Positions 18,644-27,791 of a stretch of 64,000 nucleotides of DNA are shown here, piece by piece. Source of the DNA: Nonomuraea ceibae (GTDB taxonomy: Bacteria > Actinomycetota > Actinomycetes > Streptosporangiales > Streptosporangiaceae); NCBI RefSeq assembly GCF_019396325.1, contig NZ_JAHKRO010000015.1:14093-78092 (forward strand). The letters are read 5' to 3'. The position numbers and the translations under genes are program-made. The notes below the pieces were generated by a model that did not search any database, was not told the origin of the DNA, and worked only from the letters and a program-made list of their open reading frames with translations. Numbering within the stretch: the stretch's first letter is position 1; each line of letters begins with the position of its first letter.

Positions 18644-19456
18644 TCAATGCATCTCCCTGTCGACGAACGCGGCGGCCGTGGGCAGCAGCCGGGCGGCCTC
18701 CTGCTCGAAGTAGGCGCGGGCCTTCTCGCCCGGCCAGCCGGCCGGCAGCAGTTCGGGCGGCAGGCCGGGGTCGCGGAACAGGAAGTTGCGCCATCCGTGC
18801 ACGAGCCTGCTCCTGGTGGCGAACACCCGGTCGGGCGGGGCCCCGTCGGGCAGGGCGCTGATCAGCGTGACAGCCTCGGCGTGCCATTGCTCGTACGCCT
18901 CGCCGATGGCGGTCAGATCCCAGGCGCGGGAGACCAGCTCGCACGGGTCGCCTTCGAGCGCGGCGTCGAACCGGTCGGCGCGCACGCCCTCGGCGTCCAG
19001 CAGGTTGTCCAGCTCGGCGGAGGAGTGCGGGCCGATCCAGGTCGTCTCGGACAGCGCGGCGTAGCCGAGGAACGTCAGCTCGGCCCTGATCCGCTCGCGG
19101 CGCGCCCGGTCTCTCACGGAGCCGAAAACGATCACGTGCCAGCGGCCGTGCCAGGTCACCGTCCCGGCTCGGTAAATTCTCAGCGCCGCCTCGTCCAGCC
19201 GTCTGACGCACTTCGGAGTGAGCCCGTACCCGGGTCCCCGGGGCAGTTTGACGGGCCGCAGCCAGCCCTGCCTGACCATGCGCGAAACGGCGGTACGCAC
19301 GGCGGGAGCGGCGATTTCCAGCGGTCGCATGAGGCGGACGAGAGCGGCCACGGACGCCTGCCCACCGCGTGAGCGCAGGTGGTCTCCATACAGGTCGAAC
19401 AGGGCGGCGCGTGCATGCACGAAGTCCAGTTTGGCTGCCTTCGCCCCCCTGGACAA
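18644..19456 (-). CDS. paaX: PaaX-family transcriptional regulator
   Basis: This repressor family usually responds to phenylacetyl-CoA. The N-terminal winged helix is seen in FDLYGDHLRSRGG and AVRTAVSRMVRQGWL. The central domain carries WHVIVFGSVRDRARRERIR, and the C-terminal part has WRNFLFRDPGLPPELLPAGWPG, typical of PaaX. It has 270 residues from a TTG start. A GTG at 19420 is an alternative. It is likely to control itself and the downstream isomerase gene. Confidence 0.85.
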   Translation of the reverse strand: MSRGAKAAKLDFVHARAALFDLYGDHLRSRGGQASVAALVRLMRPLEIAAPAVRTAVSRMVRQGWLRPVKLPRGPGYGLTPKCVRRLDEAALRIYRAGTVTWHGRWHVIVFGSVRDRARRERIRAELTFLGYAALSETTWIGPHSSAELDNLLDAEGVRADRFDAALEGDPCELVSRAWDLTAIGEAYEQWHAEAVTLISALPDGAPPDRVFATRSRLVHGWRNFLFRDPGLPPELLPAGWPGEKARAYFEQEAARLLPTAAAFVDREMH

Positions 19457-19601
19457 CGCATTCTGGGAGGAGATCGTTACCCATGAGGGCTCTCGATGCG
19501 GGAGAATAGGACATCACAGAAGACGTGAATGCGCCGACCACCCCCCACGGGCGGTCGGAAATCGCGGGCCGCGGGAGCCCAAGGCAGGAAGGGATGCACG
19601 C

Positions 19602-19769
19602 ATGGCGGCGATGAAGCCGCGGACCGGCGATGGTCCGCTCGAGGTCACCAAGGAAGGGCGCGGCATTGTCATGCGGGTCCCCCTGGAGGGCGGCGGCCGG
19701 CTCGTCGTGGAGATCTCCGCCGACGAGGCGAAGGCCCTCGGCGAGGCGTTGAAGAACGTCGTCGGCTGA
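19602..19769 (+). CDS. DUF3117 small conserved protein (Rv1211 type)
   Basis: This 55-residue protein (KPRTGDGPLEVTKEGRGIVM, EISADEAKALGEALKNVVG) belongs to a highly conserved actinobacterial family that includes M. tuberculosis Rv1211. The function is not settled. AGGAAGGG lies upstream of the ATG. It occupies the same place relative to tag and the sigE region as I recall in mycobacteria. Confidence 0.85.
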   Translation: MAAMKPRTGDGPLEVTKEGRGIVMRVPLEGGGRLVVEISADEAKALGEALKNVVG

Positions 19770-19794
19770 GAGATCCCGGGACAGGTTTGACCCA

Positions 19795-19825
19795 CGACCC
19801 TGGCGTACGCCCGTCGCCAGGGTCG
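19795..19825 (+). terminator. Terminator-like hairpin after the DUF3117 gene
   Basis: A perfect 11-bp stem (CGACCCTGGCG at 19795-19805 with 19815-19825) encloses a 9-base loop. It lies between the DUF3117 gene and pepA. Confidence 0.65.
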
Positions 19826-19847
19826 CTGACGTTGGAGGAGAGCGAAC

Positions 19848-21257
19848 GTGCCCATTGAGACCGCTGCGTCGGTGGTCGCCGAGGTTCCCGCGGACGCCGC
19901 GTTGCTGGCCGTCCCGTACTCGGCGGACCTGGACCCGCCGGCCGTGGTCGACCTGCGCGTGCCGGTCGCGGGGCTGTTCGCCCACTACGAGGCCAAGGGC
20001 GAGGCCGGCGAGATCGTCGAGGTTCCCGTAGCGCGCGGCGACGGCGTCGGCCGCGTGCTCCTCTACGGCGTGGGCGACGGTTCGCCGCGCGCCCTGCGCA
20101 AGGCCGCGGCCACGCTGACCCGCCGCGTGCGCGGCCAGGACGAGCTCGTGGTGCTGACGCCCGAGGGCGACGTGACGGCGTTCGCCGAGGCCGCGCTGCT
20201 GGCGGCCTACTCCTTCAAGATCGGCGCGCCGGGCAGGCAGCCGGTGGCGGCGCTGACGTTCGCGGGCGCCGACGAGGGCCAGGTGCGGCGCGGCGAGAGC
20301 GTGGCGCGGGCCGTGGCGCTCGCCCGCGACCTGGCCAACACGCCGTCGTCGGTGAAGAACCCGGCCTGGCTCGCCGACCGCGCCGCCGAGCAGGGCCTGC
20401 CGGTGCGCGTGTGGGACGAGGAGGCGCTGCGGGCCGAGGGGTTCGGCGGCATCCTGGGGGTCGGCCAGGGCTCGGCCAGCCCGCCGCGGCTCATCCAGCT
20501 CTCCTACACGCCCGCCGAGCCGGCCGCGCGGCACGTGGTGCTGGTGGGCAAGGGCATCACGTTCGACTCGGGCGGCCTGTCGCTCAAGCCGACCGACAAC
20601 ATGAAGACGCAGAAGACGGACATGGCGGGCGGCGCCGTGGTGATCGCCGTCCTCGGCGCGCTGGCCCGGCTGGGCGCGCCCGTGCGCGTCACCGGCCTGA
20701 TCGCCGCCGCCGAGAACATGCCGTCCGGCACCGCCCAGCGGCCCAGCGACGTCATCAGGCAGTACGGCGGCCGCACGGTCGAGGTGCTCAACACCGACGC
20801 CGAGGGCAGGCTGGTGCTGGCCGACGCGCTCGCCTACGCCGACGCCGAGCTCGACCCGGACGTGGTCGTCGACATCGCCACGCTGACCGGCGCGATGAGC
20901 GTGGCGCTCGGGCGCAACGTCGGCGGCCTCTACGCCACCGACGACGAGCTGGCCGGCCAGCTCGTGGCGGCCGGGCGGGAGAGCGACGACAGGCTGTGGC
21001 GGATGCCGCTGATCGACGACTACGCCGACGGGCTGCGCTCGTCGGTGGCGGACCTGGCCAACATCGAGGTCGGCTCCACCTACGGGGCCGGGTCGATCAC
21101 GGCGGCGCTGTTCCTGCGGGAGTTCGCCGGGAAGCGGCCCTGGGCCCACCTGGACATCGCGGGCGTGGGGCGCAGCACGGTCGACGAGGGCGTGCTGACC
21201 AAGGGCGCCACAGGCTTCGGCGTGCGGGTGCTCCTGGAGTGGCTGACCCGCTCCTGA
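19848..21257 (+). CDS. pepA: Leucyl aminopeptidase (M17)
   Basis: This cytosolic two-metal aminopeptidase of 469 residues releases N-terminal amino acids from peptides. The M17 signature NTDAEGRLVLAD is intact. The metal and substrate residues lie in VGKGITFDSGGLSLK, KTDMAGGA and LTGAMSVALG. The GTG start has TTGGAGGAG upstream. The gene converges on the O-methyltransferase gene, with a hairpin in between. Confidence 0.94.
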   Translation: MPIETAASVVAEVPADAALLAVPYSADLDPPAVVDLRVPVAGLFAHYEAKGEAGEIVEVPVARGDGVGRVLLYGVGDGSPRALRKAAATLTRRVRGQDELVVLTPEGDVTAFAEAALLAAYSFKIGAPGRQPVAALTFAGADEGQVRRGESVARAVALARDLANTPSSVKNPAWLADRAAEQGLPVRVWDEEALRAEGFGGILGVGQGSASPPRLIQLSYTPAEPAARHVVLVGKGITFDSGGLSLKPTDNMKTQKTDMAGGAVVIAVLGALARLGAPVRVTGLIAAAENMPSGTAQRPSDVIRQYGGRTVEVLNTDAEGRLVLADALAYADAELDPDVVVDIATLTGAMSVALGRNVGGLYATDDELAGQLVAAGRESDDRLWRMPLIDDYADGLRSSVADLANIEVGSTYGAGSITAALFLREFAGKRPWAHLDIAGVGRSTVDEGVLTKGATGFGVRVLLEWLTRS

Positions 21258-21259
21258 CG

Positions 21260-21282
21260 GCCCGTACGGAGCGCGTACGGGC
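21260..21282. terminator. Bidirectional hairpin between pepA and the O-methyltransferase gene
   Basis: GCCCGTACG at 21260-21268 pairs perfectly with CGTACGGGC at 21274-21282 across a 5-base loop. Its last base is also the end of the O-methyltransferase stop codon. Confidence 0.6.
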
Positions 21283-21920
21283 TAGTCGGCGATCTTGATG
21301 GCGGCGAGCAGGCCGTCGCCGAGCGGCATGAGCACCGAGCGCAGCCGGTCGTCGGTCTGCACCAGCTTGCCCAGCTCGCGCAGTGAGACCGTGTCGGGGT
21401 CGCGCTGGGCGGGGTCGGCGACCCGGTTGTGCCACAGCACGTTGTCGAAGGCGACGATGCCGCCCACGCGCAGCAGGCGCACCGCCTCGGCCAGGTAGTC
21501 GGCGTACTCCTGCTTGGCGGCGTCGGCGAAGACCAGGTCGTAGCCGCCGTCGGACAGGCGGGGCAGCACGTCGAGCGCGCGGCCGGCGATCAGCCGCACC
21601 CGGCCGCCGGAGAACCCGGCCTCGGCGAACGCTTGCCGGGCCAGCCGCTGGTGCTCGGGCTCGACGTCGACGCTGGTCAGCGTGCCGTCGGAGCGCATGC
21701 CTCGCAGCAGCCAGAGCCCCGAGACGCCGCAGCCGGTGCCGACCTCGACGACCGACTTGGCGTTGACCGCCGTGGCGAGGAAGCACAACGCCGCGCCGCC
21801 GCCGGGAAGGATGGGCGTGGCGCCCATCTCCAGCCCGCGCTGCCGCGCCGCGTGCAAGATCTCATCTTCCTGATGGAACTGCTCCGCATAGGCCAGAGTG
21901 GCCTCTACCGGACTGGTCAT
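21282..21920 (-). CDS. Cation-dependent O-methyltransferase (Rv1220c type)
   Basis: This class I SAM methyltransferase of 212 residues is of the catechol/caffeoyl-CoA type. The SAM site is [16 protein letters not shown] with VDVEP. The metal-binding acid residues are in FADAAKQEY and FDNVLWHN. It is cytosolic and the substrate is unknown. It is divergent from sigE, as is Rv1220c in M. tuberculosis. Confidence 0.87.
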   Translation of the reverse strand: MTSPVEATLAYAEQFHQEDEILHAARQRGLEMGATPILPGGGAALCFLATAVNAKSVVEVGTGCGVSGLWLLRGMRSDGTLTSVDVEPEHQRLARQAFAEAGFSGGRVRLIAGRALDVLPRLSDGGYDLVFADAAKQEYADYLAEAVRLLRVGGIVAFDNVLWHNRVADPAQRDPDTVSLRELGKLVQTDDRLRSVLMPLGDGLLAAIKIAD

Positions 21921-21987
21921 CGGCCTCCTCCCCCCACTTTCGTGCGATTGGTCACCGATCGCAGCCTAGGGGAGACACGCCGGGACG

Positions 21988-22013
21988 GGAACTCAGGAGG
22001 CCCCCGAGGCGTT
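21988..22013 (+). promoter_or_regulatory. ECF-type promoter upstream of sigE
   Basis: GGAAC at 21988-21992 and CGTT at 22010-22013 are separated by 17 bases. This matches the GGAAC/CGTT pattern used by SigE- and SigR-like ECF sigma factors. It lies about 105 bases before the sigE GTG and suggests autoregulation. Confidence 0.6.
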
Positions 22014-22117
22014 GCAGGTTTAAACGGGCTTTGCCGGTCCTGAAGGCAGCCAGTGCGCATGAAGGGACAAAACCAGGCACTATGGCGGTAGCGGTGGTCC
22101 CAAAGAGAGGAGTTCTG

Positions 22118-22723
22118 GTGGACGAAAGTGACCACCAGGCCGAGACTCCGACGAGCATGTCCGAATCCGACTGGACTCCCCCCACATGGGAGGAAGTAGT
22201 GCGGACGCATTCCGCACGCGTCTATCGCCTGGCTTACCGCCTGACCGGCAACGTCCACGACGCCGAGGACCTCACCCAGGAGGTCTTCGTCCGCGTCTTC
22301 AGGTCGCTGTCGAGTTACACCCCGGGCACGTTCGAAGGCTGGCTGCACCGGATCACGACCAACCTGTTCCTCGACATGGCGCGGCGCAAGCAGCGCATCA
22401 GGTTCGAGGGGCTGGCCGACGACGCGGCGGAGCGACTCCGTGGCCGCGAGCCGTCGCCGGCGCAGGCGTTCGACGACGCGCACCTCGAGCCGGACATCCA
22501 GGCCGCGCTCGACGCGCTCGCCCCGGAGTTCCGGGCCGCGATCGTGCTGTGTGACATCGAGGGCCTGTCGTATGAGGAGATCGCGGCCACGCTCAGCGTC
22601 AAGCTGGGCACGGTCCGGAGCCGCATTCATCGTGGCCGGGCGCAGTTGCGGGAGGCGCTCGACCATCGGGCTCCCCGTAATTCCCAACTCCCCCCGACCG
22701 TTACCCGTGGGGAGGAAGTCTGA
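22118..22723 (+). CDS. sigE: ECF RNA polymerase sigma factor SigE
   Basis: This extracytoplasmic-function sigma factor of 201 residues directs RNA polymerase to envelope-stress promoters. Region 2 is [20 protein letters not shown], and region 4 contains [20 protein letters not shown]. The linker is short, as in ECF factors. The GTG at 22118 is preferred because GAGAGGAG lies just upstream. An ATG at 22082 would add 12 residues. The anti-sigma gene follows after one base, then htrA and tatB, the same order as M. tuberculosis sigE-rseA-htrA-tatB. Confidence 0.93.
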   Translation: MDESDHQAETPTSMSESDWTPPTWEEVVRTHSARVYRLAYRLTGNVHDAEDLTQEVFVRVFRSLSSYTPGTFEGWLHRITTNLFLDMARRKQRIRFEGLADDAAERLRGREPSPAQAFDDAHLEPDIQAALDALAPEFRAAIVLCDIEGLSYEEIAATLSVKLGTVRSRIHRGRAQLREALDHRAPRNSQLPPTVTRGEEV

Positions 22724-22724
22724 T

Positions 22725-23252
22725 ATGGCTCATCTTGGAGAACGCGTATCCGCGCTGGTCGACGGAGAACTCGGCCACGCCGATCGTGAGCGCGCGCTCG
22801 CGCATCTGACATTCTGCGCTGACTGCAGGCGGGAGGTCGAGTCGGTGCGGGCGCTGAAGTCGCGCCTGCGCTCGCTCGACGGCCCGTCGATGCCGGCCGA
22901 CCTCACCATGTCGCTGCTGCGCATGGCCGAGCCGGGCGGCCCGTTGCCGCCCCGCGAGCGGCCGTTCCCGGCCCGGACGTTCGGAGGTGTGCCGATCCCG
23001 GGCCCGCACAGCATCGCCCCTTTGGACAACAGGCCCCGCAGGGGCGCCAGTGGTGGCGCTTCTTCGGGGCCGGGCCGAGGCGCTAGGCGGCGCACCGCGT
23101 ACGTGGCCGTCAGCGTGGTCTCGGCGGCCGTGGCGCTCGGCACGTTCTTCGCCGTGTCGGGCGGCGGCCAGACCACCGCGCCTCCGGTCGAGCTCGTCAA
23201 GCGGGTGCAGAACTCGCCCTCGACCGCGCAGACGAGCGCGCCCACGCCTTGA
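22725..23252 (+). CDS. rseA: Zinc anti-sigma factor RseA
   Basis: This membrane-bound inhibitor of SigE has 175 residues. The N-terminal ZAS motif is H27-x3-C31-x2-C34. A basic Ala/Gly-rich linker leads to one membrane segment (about 122-145, YVAVSVVSAAVALGTFFAV) and a short outside tail. The start codon lies one base after the sigE stop, so expression is coupled. In the family, release of the sigma factor follows phosphorylation or proteolysis; which of these applies here is not visible. Confidence 0.88.
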   Translation: MAHLGERVSALVDGELGHADRERALAHLTFCADCRREVESVRALKSRLRSLDGPSMPADLTMSLLRMAEPGGPLPPRERPFPARTFGGVPIPGPHSIAPLDNRPRRGASGGASSGPGRGARRRTAYVAVSVVSAAVALGTFFAVSGGGQTTAPPVELVKRVQNSPSTAQTSAPTP

Positions 23253-23288
23253 CCGGTTCGCTCCTGGGATACTCGGGATGGCGTAGTC

Positions 23289-23381
23289 CATGGCGTGGTG
23301 GGCATACGATCTGAGATCGGGATTTGTCGGGCGATTTTGCTGACAATTGCTTTACGACTCTCGTATGCCGATCACGCCATG
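23289..23381. promoter_or_regulatory. Long inverted repeat between rseA and htrA
   Basis: The arms at 23289-23309 and 23361-23381 are 21 bases long. They pair over CATGGCGTG and GGCATACGA with only one true mismatch in the middle, and enclose 51 bases. The second arm ends 35 bases before the htrA start. It could be a pair of operator sites flanking an htrA promoter, or a large terminator/attenuator. Confidence 0.55.
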
Positions 23382-23416
23382 ATTGCGGTGTCCGAGCAAG
23401 GAGTGGTGAGTAGTAG

Positions 23417-25090
<1,674 letters not shown>

Positions 25091-25179
25091 CGCGGGTGCC
25101 GACCGCTTCGCAGGAGCCCGTACTCTGTGGATAGGCCGGGGGTTTTGTCCTCGGAGCGGATGGACCGGTAGGAGCTCAG

Positions 25180-25533
25180 GTGTTCGGACTTGGCTGGTTG
25201 GAGATCGGCGCGCTGATCGTCATCGCGCTGCTGGTCTTCGGTCCGGAGAAGCTGCCCCAGGCGGCCGCACAGGCCGGCAAGACGCTGCGCAACCTGCGGC
25301 AGATGGCCAACAACGCGCGTGACGACCTGCGGGCCGGGCTGGGGCCGGAGTTTAAGGACTTCGACCCGGCCGACCTCAACCCGCGCAACTTCGTGCGCAA
25401 GCACCTGCTCGACGACCTCGAGGACGACTGGAACGCCAAGCCCGCGCTGGACCCCGCTCCCGCCTACGCCGCGCCGATGGCGGAGGAGCTGGGCGTGGGG
25501 GAGATCCCCCCGTACGACACCGAGGCGACCTGA
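25180..25533 (+). CDS. tatB: Sec-independent translocase subunit TatB
   Basis: This component of the twin-arginine translocon has 117 residues. A single N-terminal membrane helix carries the conserved FGLGWLEIGALIVIALLVFG and the hinge GPEKLP. An amphipathic helix and an acidic tail follow. The GTG start has GGAG 5 bases upstream. It converges on mrp, with a hairpin between. Confidence 0.92.
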   Translation: MFGLGWLEIGALIVIALLVFGPEKLPQAAAQAGKTLRNLRQMANNARDDLRAGLGPEFKDFDPADLNPRNFVRKHLLDDLEDDWNAKPALDPAPAYAAPMAEELGVGEIPPYDTEAT

Positions 25534-25558
25534 CGGGCCCACCCGCGTGGTGGGCCCG
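25534..25558. terminator. Bidirectional terminator between tatB and mrp
   Basis: CGGGCCCACC (25534-25543) pairs perfectly with GGTGGGCCCG (25549-25558) across a 5-base loop. Confidence 0.75.
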
Positions 25559-25575
25559 CCGTGATCGTGATCGTG

Positions 25576-26715
25576 TCAGCCCCGGTTGGGTGAAAGGCCG
25601 AGCTGCATGCCCTTGAGGCTGGAGCCGCGCTTGCTCAGGCCCGCGGCGATCGAGCGGAGCTCGGCGGCGGCGGGCGAGTCGGGGTCGGTGAGGACGAGCG
25701 GCTTGCCCTCGTCGCCGCCCTCGCGCAGCCGCAGGTCGATCGGCACCTGGCCGAGCAGCGGCACCCGGGCGCCGAGCGTGCGGGTCAGCGCGTCGGCGAC
25801 CGTCTGGCCGCCGCCCTCGCCGAAGACCGCGATGCGCTCGTCGCAGTGGGGGCAGGGCAGCCAGGCCATGTTCTCGATGACGCCGGCGATCTGCTGGTGG
25901 GTCTGGGCCGCGATGGACCCGGCCCGCTCGGCCACCTCGGCGGCGGCCATCTGCGGCGTGGTGACGACCAGGATCTCGGCCCCCGGCAGGCGCTGGGCCA
26001 CCGAGATGGCGATGTCGCCGGTGCCGGGCGGCAGGTCGAGGAGCAGGACGTCGAGGTCGCCCCAGTAGACGTCGGCGAGGAACTGGTGCAGCGCCCGGTC
26101 GAGCATCGGCCCACGCCACACGACCGGCGTGTTGCCCTCGGGCTTGAACATGCCGACCGAGATGACCTTGATGTCGTGCGCCACCGGCGGCATGATCATG
26201 TCTTCGACCTTGGTGGGCCGCTCGGCGGCGCCCAGCATGCGCGGGATGCTGTGGCCGTAGATGTCGGCGTCGACGATGCCGACCTTGAGGCCGCTGGAGG
26301 CCATGGCGGCGGCCAGGTTGACGGTCACGGACGACTTGCCGACGCCGCCCTTGCCGCTGGCCACCGCGAACACGCGGGTCAGCGAGCCGGGCTGGTTGAA
26401 GGGGATCTCCTTCTCCGGCCCCCGGTCGCCGCGCAGCGTGGTCTGCAACGTCTTGCGCTGCTCGGCGCTCATCACGTCGAGCTCGATCTCGACGCCGGTG
26501 ACGCCGTCGAGCTTGGCGACGGACGTGGTGACGTCGCGCCGGATGGTGTCCTTCATCGGACACCCGGCCACCGTGAGGTAGACGCCGACCCGCACCTTGC
26601 CGTCTGCGGCGATGTCGATGCCCTTGACCATGCCGAGGTCGGTGATCGGGCGGCGGATCTCGGGGTCGATGACGGTGGCGAGGGCGGCCGTCACCTGTTC
26701 CTGGGTTGGTGCCAT
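25576..26715 (-). CDS. mrp: Mrp/ApbC Fe-S cluster carrier ATPase
   Basis: This P-loop scaffold/carrier for iron-sulfur cluster delivery has 379 residues. An N-terminal MIP18-like domain (about 1-85) precedes the deviant Walker A SGKGGVGKS (120-128). The ATPase motif LDLPPGTGD and the cluster-binding CPHC motif near residue 288 are present. It is cytosolic. The MarR-type gene is divergent from it. Confidence 0.92.
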   Translation of the reverse strand: MAPTQEQVTAALATVIDPEIRRPITDLGMVKGIDIAADGKVRVGVYLTVAGCPMKDTIRRDVTTSVAKLDGVTGVEIELDVMSAEQRKTLQTTLRGDRGPEKEIPFNQPGSLTRVFAVASGKGGVGKSSVTVNLAAAMASSGLKVGIVDADIYGHSIPRMLGAAERPTKVEDMIMPPVAHDIKVISVGMFKPEGNTPVVWRGPMLDRALHQFLADVYWGDLDVLLLDLPPGTGDIAISVAQRLPGAEILVVTTPQMAAAEVAERAGSIAAQTHQQIAGVIENMAWLPCPHCDERIAVFGEGGGQTVADALTRTLGARVPLLGQVPIDLRLREGGDEGKPLVLTDPDSPAAAELRSIAAGLSKRGSSLKGMQLGLSPNRG

Positions 26716-26872
26716 CGAAGTCTCGGCACGCCCGCGAACGAGGGTGCCGTCCCTCCTTTGCCGGTATATGTGTGACAGGCGCCTGCACGCCAGTGAGGAT
26801 GCCCCTCCATGGTATGAACCAGGCGGGCCGTCCCGTTAATCCAGCGCGGTTTTAGGTGTTTGTGCAACGTTC

Positions 26873-26878
26873 TAAGGT
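26873..26878 (+). promoter_or_regulatory. Candidate -10 element of the MarR gene
   Basis: TAAGGT lies 6 bases before the GTG at 26885, as for leaderless transcripts. A perfect palindrome CAGGCGCCTG at 26776-26785 in the same intergenic region may be an operator. Confidence 0.5.
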
Positions 26879-26884
26879 TACTCC

Positions 26885-27340
26885 GTGACTGTTCTGCCCG
26901 ACGAGGGGCTCACCGCCGGGGAGCTGGCGGTCTGGCGCGGTCTGCAGCGAGCCCAGCTGGGCATCACCCGTCACCTGGAGGCCGAGCTGCTCGACGGCCA
27001 CGACCTGCCGCTGGCCTCGTTCGACGTGCTGACGCACCTGGCCGAGGCGCCGGGGCGGCGGCTGCGGATGAACGACCTGGCGGGCCGGGTGCTGCTGTCG
27101 CGCAGCGGGCTGACCCGGCTGATCGACCGGTTGCAGCGTGACGGGCTGGTGACGCGCGAGGCGTGCGCCGACGACGCCCGCGGGCTGTTCGCGGTGCTGA
27201 CGCAGGCCGGCGTGGAGCGGCTCGCGGAGGCCACGCCCACCTACCGGCGGGGCGTGCGGGCGATGTTCCTGGACCGGCTCACGCCCGGCGACCTGGCCCA
27301 GGTGCGCGGCCTGCTCGACCGGCTCACGGACGCTCCCTGA
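26885..27340 (+). CDS. MarR-family transcriptional regulator
   Basis: This small dimeric winged-helix regulator has 151 residues. The HTH and wing are seen in MNDLAGRVLLSRSGLTRLID and LVTREACADDARGLFAVLT, the usual MarR pattern. Its ligand and targets are unknown. It is inserted between mrp and the DUF1003 gene, which are neighbours in M. tuberculosis. Its 3' end overlaps the convergent DUF1003 gene by 17 bases. Confidence 0.85.
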   Translation: MTVLPDEGLTAGELAVWRGLQRAQLGITRHLEAELLDGHDLPLASFDVLTHLAEAPGRRLRMNDLAGRVLLSRSGLTRLIDRLQRDGLVTREACADDARGLFAVLTQAGVERLAEATPTYRRGVRAMFLDRLTPGDLAQVRGLLDRLTDAP

Positions 27341-27791
27341 GGTCCTCGGCCAGCCGCTGGAGCTCCGAGCGCAGGTAGTCGCGGGTGGTCACCTCGCCCA
27401 GCGCCATCCGCAGCCCGGCGATCTCCCGGGTCAGATACTCGATCTCCGCCTGGTTGCGCTCGGCGGTCTCGCGGTCCTGCTCGTACTGGACGCGGTCGCG
27501 GTCGTCCTGGCGGTTCTGCGCCAGCAGGATCAGCGGCGCCGCGTACGAGGCCTGCAGCGACAGCATGAGCGTCAGGAAGATGAACGGGTACGGGTCGAAC
27601 TGCAGGCGGTCCGGGGCGGCGACGTTCCAGAGGATCCACACCGTCACGAACACGGTCATGTAGACCAGGAACCGCGCGGTGCCGAGGAAGCGCGCGATCC
27701 GCTCCGACAGCCGCCCGAACGCCTCGGGGTCGTAGTGCGGGCGCAGCGAGCGGCGCAGCTCCCTGGGCTGGTCGAGGCGCTCGCTCGTCAC
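27324..27791 (-). CDS. DUF1003 membrane protein
   Basis: This 155-residue protein has two closely spaced membrane segments (about 42-60 and 68-88, FLVYMTVFVTVWILWNV and FIFLTLMLSLQASYAAPLIL). A predicted cytoplasmic coiled coil follows (QNRQDDRDRVQYEQDRETAE). This matches DUF1003, whose function is unknown. Its ATG overlaps the stop of the MgtE-like gene by 4 bases, so the two are co-translated and probably work together. Confidence 0.85.
   Translation of the reverse strand: MTSERLDQPRELRRSLRPHYDPEAFGRLSERIARFLGTARFLVYMTVFVTVWILWNVAAPDRLQFDPYPFIFLTLMLSLQASYAAPLILLAQNRQDDRDRVQYEQDRETAERNQAEIEYLTREIAGLRMALGEVTTRDYLRSELQRLAEDLRERP

Noticed and set aside
18624-21149. Extension of the enoyl-CoA hydratase frame upstream through paaX and pepA
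   Set aside because: Homology starts only at 18623, and the upstream part is antisense to pepA and out of frame with paaX.
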